Source of the DNA: Paenibacillus gyeongsangnamensis
Lineage (GTDB): Bacteria > Bacillota > Bacilli > Paenibacillales > NBRC-103111
DNA length: 64,000 bases
Assembly (NCBI RefSeq): GCF_027533625.1
Contig: NZ_JAQAGZ010000007.1
Coordinates: forward strand, 62,001 to 126,000
Direction: 5' to 3'
Numbering within the stretch: the stretch's first letter is position 1; the number at the start of each line of letters is the position of its first letter. Below the pieces are notes generated by a model. It was not told the DNA's origin. It was given only the letters and a program-made list of their open reading frames with translations, and did not search any database. The position numbers and the translations under genes are program-made. Positions 61,346-64,000 of the stretch are shown in pieces.

Positions 61346-61636
61346 ATGAACTCTTACTCGTTAGCCGCTTTCAAGGAGGCTGTCGGTACTCCATTCAAGG
61401 TGCAGGCAGGCGAACGCGAGGCGACGCTGCAGCTCGATGAGATTGAGGAACGGGTCATTCGTCCCGACTTTGAACAATTTTCGCTGCTGCTATCCGGTCC
61501 CTTAGGTACTTTTCTTCCTCAGCAAACATACCGCATTCGCAATGACAGGCTGGGGGAAATGGAGTTGTTTATGGTGCCTGTCGGGCAAACCGCCGAAGGG
61601 TACCGGTATGAGGCGGCCTTCAGTTTAGTTCGTTGA
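61346..61636 (+). CDS. DUF6916-like small protein
   Basis: A 96-residue soluble protein. The pattern F-S-L-L-L-S-G-P in the middle, L-P-Q-Q-T-Y-R-I then G-E-M-E-L-F-M-V-P-V-G and Y-E-A-A-F at the end matches the domain often encoded beside tail-collar (MdpB-like) genes (DUF6916). The ATG has GAGGGAATG upstream. The exact role is unknown; it is presumably a structural or chaperone partner of the collar proteins. Repeat copies C and D start inside its stop-proximal region and separate it from the first collar gene. Confidence 0.78.
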   Translation: MNSYSLAAFKEAVGTPFKVQAGEREATLQLDEIEERVIRPDFEQFSLLLSGPLGTFLPQQTYRIRNDRLGEMELFMVPVGQTAEGYRYEAAFSLVR

Positions 61637-61733
61637 TAAGAATTTATAAGTATTCGTAACTTATAGCTTCGCATCAACCTTGGCAAACGCGCTGGTCCTT
61701 GTAAGAAAAGGACAGCGTAGCCGTTTATCCTGG
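61633..61733 (+). repeat. Dispersed palindromic repeat, copy C
   Basis: A 101-base copy starting in the stop codon of the DUF6916 gene, with the TATAAGT/ACTTATA stem and the nested GTCCTTGT/AAAGGAC stem (one mismatch compared with other copies). Confidence 0.88.
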
Positions 61734-61734
61734 G

Positions 61735-61836
61735 TTGATAAGACTTTATAAGTTTTCGCGGGCTTTTAGCTTCGCATCAACCTTGATAAACGCGCTGGTC
61801 CTTGTAAGACAAGGACGGCGTAGCCGTTTATCCTGG
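61735..61836 (+). repeat. Dispersed palindromic repeat, copy D
   Basis: A 102-base copy in direct tandem with copy C (one base between). It is the most perfect core: GATAAACG...GTCCTTGT-AAG-ACAAGGAC...CGTTTATC. Confidence 0.88.
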
Positions 61837-61880
61837 GTTAATACATAATAATGAGAAACGAAAGCTAGGAGGAAGAACGA

Positions 61881-62384
61881 TTGAGTCAACCTTATGTAGG
61901 CGAAATACGGATTTTTGCCGGGAACTTCGCTCCCGCCGGTTGGATGTTTTGCGATGGAAGAAGCCTCGCCATCTCAGAATATGGAACGCTATATAACTTG
62001 ATCGGAACAACTTATGGCGGAGACGGGACGAGCACGTTCAATCTGCCGGACTTGAGAGGACGCATCCCGATTCACCAAGGTCAAAATTATACCCTTGTTC
62101 AACAGGGAGGCAGCGAAACGGTCACCTTAACCACGAGTCAAATCCCCGCACACAATCATGCGATGTCCGGACAATCGAAAAGGGGCAACACGAACAATCC
62201 TCAGAATGCGGTTTGGGCCAAATCCACCTTGAAACAGTTCAATAGCGATGCCGGGAGCCCGAATCCCATGCATCCGAATATTGTATCCTCGATCGGCGGA
62301 AGCCAGCCCCACGACAACATGATGCCTTACTTGACGGTAAATTTCATTATCAGTTTGTTTGGAGTCTTTCCTTCTCCAAATTAA
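61881..62384 (+). CDS. Tail-collar (MdpB-like) protein 1
   Basis: A 167-residue protein with the phage tail collar domain at residues 5-60 (G-E-I-R-I-F-A-G-N-F then G-T-T-Y-G-G-D-G-T-S-T-F-N-L-P-D-L-R-G-R) and the C-terminal G-G-S-Q-P-H-D-N-M-M-P-Y-L-T-V-N-F motif of microcystin-dependent-protein B-like proteins. The TTG start follows AGGAGG by about eight bases. It is the first of three similar genes, suggesting assembly into a trimeric or hetero-oligomeric fibre. There are no other phage genes nearby. Confidence 0.92.
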   Translation: MSQPYVGEIRIFAGNFAPAGWMFCDGRSLAISEYGTLYNLIGTTYGGDGTSTFNLPDLRGRIPIHQGQNYTLVQQGGSETVTLTTSQIPAHNHAMSGQSKRGNTNNPQNAVWAKSTLKQFNSDAGSPNPMHPNIVSSIGGSQPHDNMMPYLTVNFIISLFGVFPSPN

Positions 62385-62415
62385 AAAATATAGCGGAAAG
62401 GCGGGAGGAAAAGCG

Positions 62416-62928
62416 ATGTCAGAACCCTTTTTGGGAGAGATAAAACTAATTTCATTTAACTTTGCCCCCAAGGGATGGGCATTGTGCGACGGTCAGCTTA
62501 TGCCGATCAATCAGAACCAAGCGCTGTTCTCCATTCTCGGAACGACTTATGGCGGGGATGGTAGACTCAACTTTGGTTTACCCGATTTACGGGGCAGGGT
62601 ACCCGTTAGTGCCGGGAATGGGATCGTTCTCGGAGAAAAACAAGGCGAGGAGGCCCATACGTTGAACATCTCGGAGCTGCCGGCCCATACGCATAAGATT
62701 AGCGGCAGCAAGGCACAGGCCGTTTCCCGTACGGTGTCAGGGCAAGTCTGGGGATTGACGGCCGCCAGCTCCTACAATACCTTGAGCGCGCTGCCCGCAG
62801 GGGACGGCGTCCTGTCTCCTGCCGCCGTAAGCAATGCCGGAGGCAGTCAGCCTCATATCAACATGCAGCCTTACTTAACGATTAACTTTTGTATTGCTTT
62901 GCAGGGAATTTTTCCAAGTCCAAATTAA
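62416..62928 (+). CDS. Tail-collar (MdpB-like) protein 2
   Basis: A 170-residue paralogue of the gene before it. The collar domain begins G-E-I-K-L-I-S-F-N-F-A-P-K-G-W-A-L-C-D-G, then G-G-D-G-R-L-N-F-G-L-P-D-L-R-G-R, and the C-terminus has G-G-S-Q-P-H-I-N-M-Q-P-Y-L-T-I-N-F. The middle part differs from its neighbours, as expected for a specificity region. ATG 62416 follows GGGAGG; the upstream frame extension is not used. The gap to gene 1 is 31 bases and to gene 3 is 15 bases. Confidence 0.92.
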   Translation: MSEPFLGEIKLISFNFAPKGWALCDGQLMPINQNQALFSILGTTYGGDGRLNFGLPDLRGRVPVSAGNGIVLGEKQGEEAHTLNISELPAHTHKISGSKAQAVSRTVSGQVWGLTAASSYNTLSALPAGDGVLSPAAVSNAGGSQPHINMQPYLTINFCIALQGIFPSPN

Positions 62929-62943
62929 TGGAGAGGTACAAGT

Positions 62944-63477
62944 ATGAGTAATCCATTCTTAGCCGAGATCCGAATATTTGCAGGTAATTTTCCTCCAAAG
63001 GGCTGGGCCTTATGTGACGGGCGACTGCTGCCGATATCTCAAAATACGGCGCTGTTCTCGCTGCTGGGCACCACTTATGGAGGAGACGGGAAAAGCAATT
63101 TCGCGCTGCCAAATCTAATGGATCGCGCTCCTCTAGGCCAGGGGCAAGGGCCCGGGTTGTCTCTGTACGACCTCGGCTCCTCGGGAGGAGAAGCTGCAGT
63201 TACTTTGACGAGTACCGAGATGCCTGCACATTCGCATACATTGAACGGCTCATCGGCTCCGGGAAACCAAGATTCTCCGGCAGGGGCACTGTGGGCCGAT
63301 ACGCCGGGACTCGCCGCCGGGCAAGCTTATGATGCCTCGGCCTCTCCTGATTGGGTGCCAATGGACGCAAGCGCAATGGCGGTTGCAGGAGGGAATCAGC
63401 CTCACAATAATAAGCAGCCTTACCTCGGCCTTACCTTTATTATCGCAATGCAAGGAGTTTATCCGCCCCGCACGTAA
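62944..63477 (+). CDS. Tail-collar (MdpB-like) protein 3
   Basis: A 177-residue member of the same family: A-E-I-R-I-F-A-G-N-F-P-P-K-G-W-A-L-C-D-G, G-G-D-G-K-S-N-F-A-L-P-N-L, and C-terminal G-G-N-Q-P-H-N-N-K-Q-P-Y-L-G-L. The middle domain has the usual E-M-P-A-H-S-H-T-L-N-G segment, also present in the two paralogues as P-A-H-x-H. The ATG follows GGAGAGG. It ends 33 bases before a surface-protein gene in the same direction. Confidence 0.92.
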   Translation: MSNPFLAEIRIFAGNFPPKGWALCDGRLLPISQNTALFSLLGTTYGGDGKSNFALPNLMDRAPLGQGQGPGLSLYDLGSSGGEAAVTLTSTEMPAHSHTLNGSSAPGNQDSPAGALWADTPGLAAGQAYDASASPDWVPMDASAMAVAGGNQPHNNKQPYLGLTFIIAMQGVYPPRT

Positions 63478-63510
63478 AGTGACGTTTTTATAAAGAAAGG
63501 AGGGATTCGG

Positions 63511-64000
63511 TTGCATGTAGTAAGGCTGGGAGGAACAATGCGGCGGGAAGGCGGCGGAACGTTCCTTAGAAGGTTTGCCGCATCGGCAGGACTGTTTATC
63601 GCACTTATGTTTGTTGCCTTATGGATCGGAACGGAGGCATTCGCTGCAACCTTTACCGTAGACAATACGGGCGACGGAAGCGGCAATTGCTGGGTTACAG
63701 GACAGGGACAGTGCACGCTGCGCGATGCGATTCAGCAAAGCAACAGCGTCGGCGGAACGAACACCATCAACATCAAGGCCGGAACGTCGTATAAGCTTGT
63801 TTCGGGGCAAATTAACATTACAAGCAGCGTTACGCTAATCGGCGATAACGGAAACGCGGGGAGCAGTCCGGCGTTAACGGTCATTCAAGGCGACGGAACG
63901 CATCGTATTTTTGAAGTGCAGCCTGGAGCAAATGTAAGTTTCACGGCGCTTACCCTGCAAGGCGGAATAAATAATCCTGACACTTCCGGATACGGGGGCG
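63511..64000 (+). CDS. CSLREA-domain secreted surface protein (5' part)
   Basis: The start of a long secreted protein that runs off the window. The signal region has R-R-E-G-G-G-T-F-L-R-R-F, a hydrophobic core and A-F-A-A-T. The mature part opens with F-T-V-D-N-T-G-D-G-S-G-N-C and C-T-L-R-D-A-I-Q-Q-S-N, the CSLREA signature, followed by a beta-helix-like stretch (V-T-L-I-G-D-N-G, F-E-V-Q-P-G-A-N-V-S-F-T-A-L-T-L). TTG 63511 has AAAGGAGGG seven bases upstream; ATG 63538 is an alternative start. It probably encodes an adhesin co-expressed with the collar proteins. Confidence 0.87.
   Translation, partial: MHVVRLGGTMRREGGGTFLRRFAASAGLFIALMFVALWIGTEAFAATFTVDNTGDGSGNCWVTGQGQCTLRDAIQQSNSVGGTNTINIKAGTSYKLVSGQINITSSVTLIGDNGNAGSSPALTVIQGDGTHRIFEVQPGANVSFTALTLQGGINNPDTSGYGG

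Noticed and set aside
61881..63477. Prophage or tailocin
   Set aside because: Only collar-domain proteins are present; no capsid, portal, terminase, sheath, tape-measure, holin or integrase genes are seen in the window.

Overview
The window looks like chromosomal DNA from a Paenibacillus-type endospore-forming Firmicute. The clues are strong GGAGG ribosome binding sites, frequent TTG and GTG starts, several three-gene carbohydrate ABC importers paired with YesM/YesN-type or membrane-bound AraC sensors, a CotA-like spore-coat laccase, a YjcZ-family small sporulation protein and a Tyr/His/Pro-rich coat-like protein. This is inferred from gene content; no rRNA, tRNA, CRISPR array or replication origin was seen.

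Layout. 1-1.6 kb: two aldo/keto reductases. 1.7-10.3 kb (minus strand): sensor kinase, response regulator, sugar-binding lipoprotein, two permeases, zinc alcohol dehydrogenase and a sugar-phosphate isomerase-like protein, probably one regulated sugar-uptake and oxidation cluster. 10.6-16.7 kb: a GH51 arabinofuranosidase and its ABC importer, divergent from a LacI-family repressor; two good sigma-A promoters and four copies of one 14-bp operator motif lie between them. 16.8-19.2 kb: disulfide-exchange pair bdbC/bdbD, with bdbD cut at its 5' end by an IS4-family element. 19.4-23.4 kb: WrbA-like quinone reductase, LysR regulator, nitronate monooxygenase, tautomerase and PaiB-like flavoprotein. 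23.5-25.2 kb: secreted polysaccharide deacetylase and a small Sm-like protein. 25.4-33.1 kb: membrane AraC regulator followed by an LplB/YtcP/LipO-type ABC operon and two TIM-barrel isomerases.

33-36.5 kb holds an aldo/keto reductase, a pectate-lyase remnant and CotA. 36.7-43 kb holds an Rrf2/AbrB-like transporter/isochorismatase operon, an orphan carrier with a racemase-like protein, YjcZ and an ArsB-like transporter. 43.5-48 kb holds small detoxification and regulatory genes (SRPBCC, ArsR, DoxX, AraC/GyrI, DUF1761), two of them broken. 48.3-60.6 kb holds a glycosyltransferase, a rhamnogalacturonan lyase with a stop right after its signal peptide, a HAD-Nudix fusion, a sugar-catabolism pair with an AraC regulator, oligoendopeptidase F, a c-di-GMP-I riboswitch controlling a 56-residue protein, and a Tat-exported PhoX-like protein. 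60.7-64 kb holds four copies of a ~100-bp palindromic repeat around a GNAT gene and a DUF6916 gene, then three tail-collar (MdpB-like) proteins and the start of a CSLREA-domain surface protein.

The most notable items are the riboswitch/small-protein/terminator unit at 58.2-58.6 kb, the three tail-collar cluster bounded by mobile-looking palindromic repeats, the precisely phased LacI operators at 15.5 kb, and decay of pectin-degradation genes (one truncated lyase, one lyase with a nonsense codon at the secretion-signal boundary).
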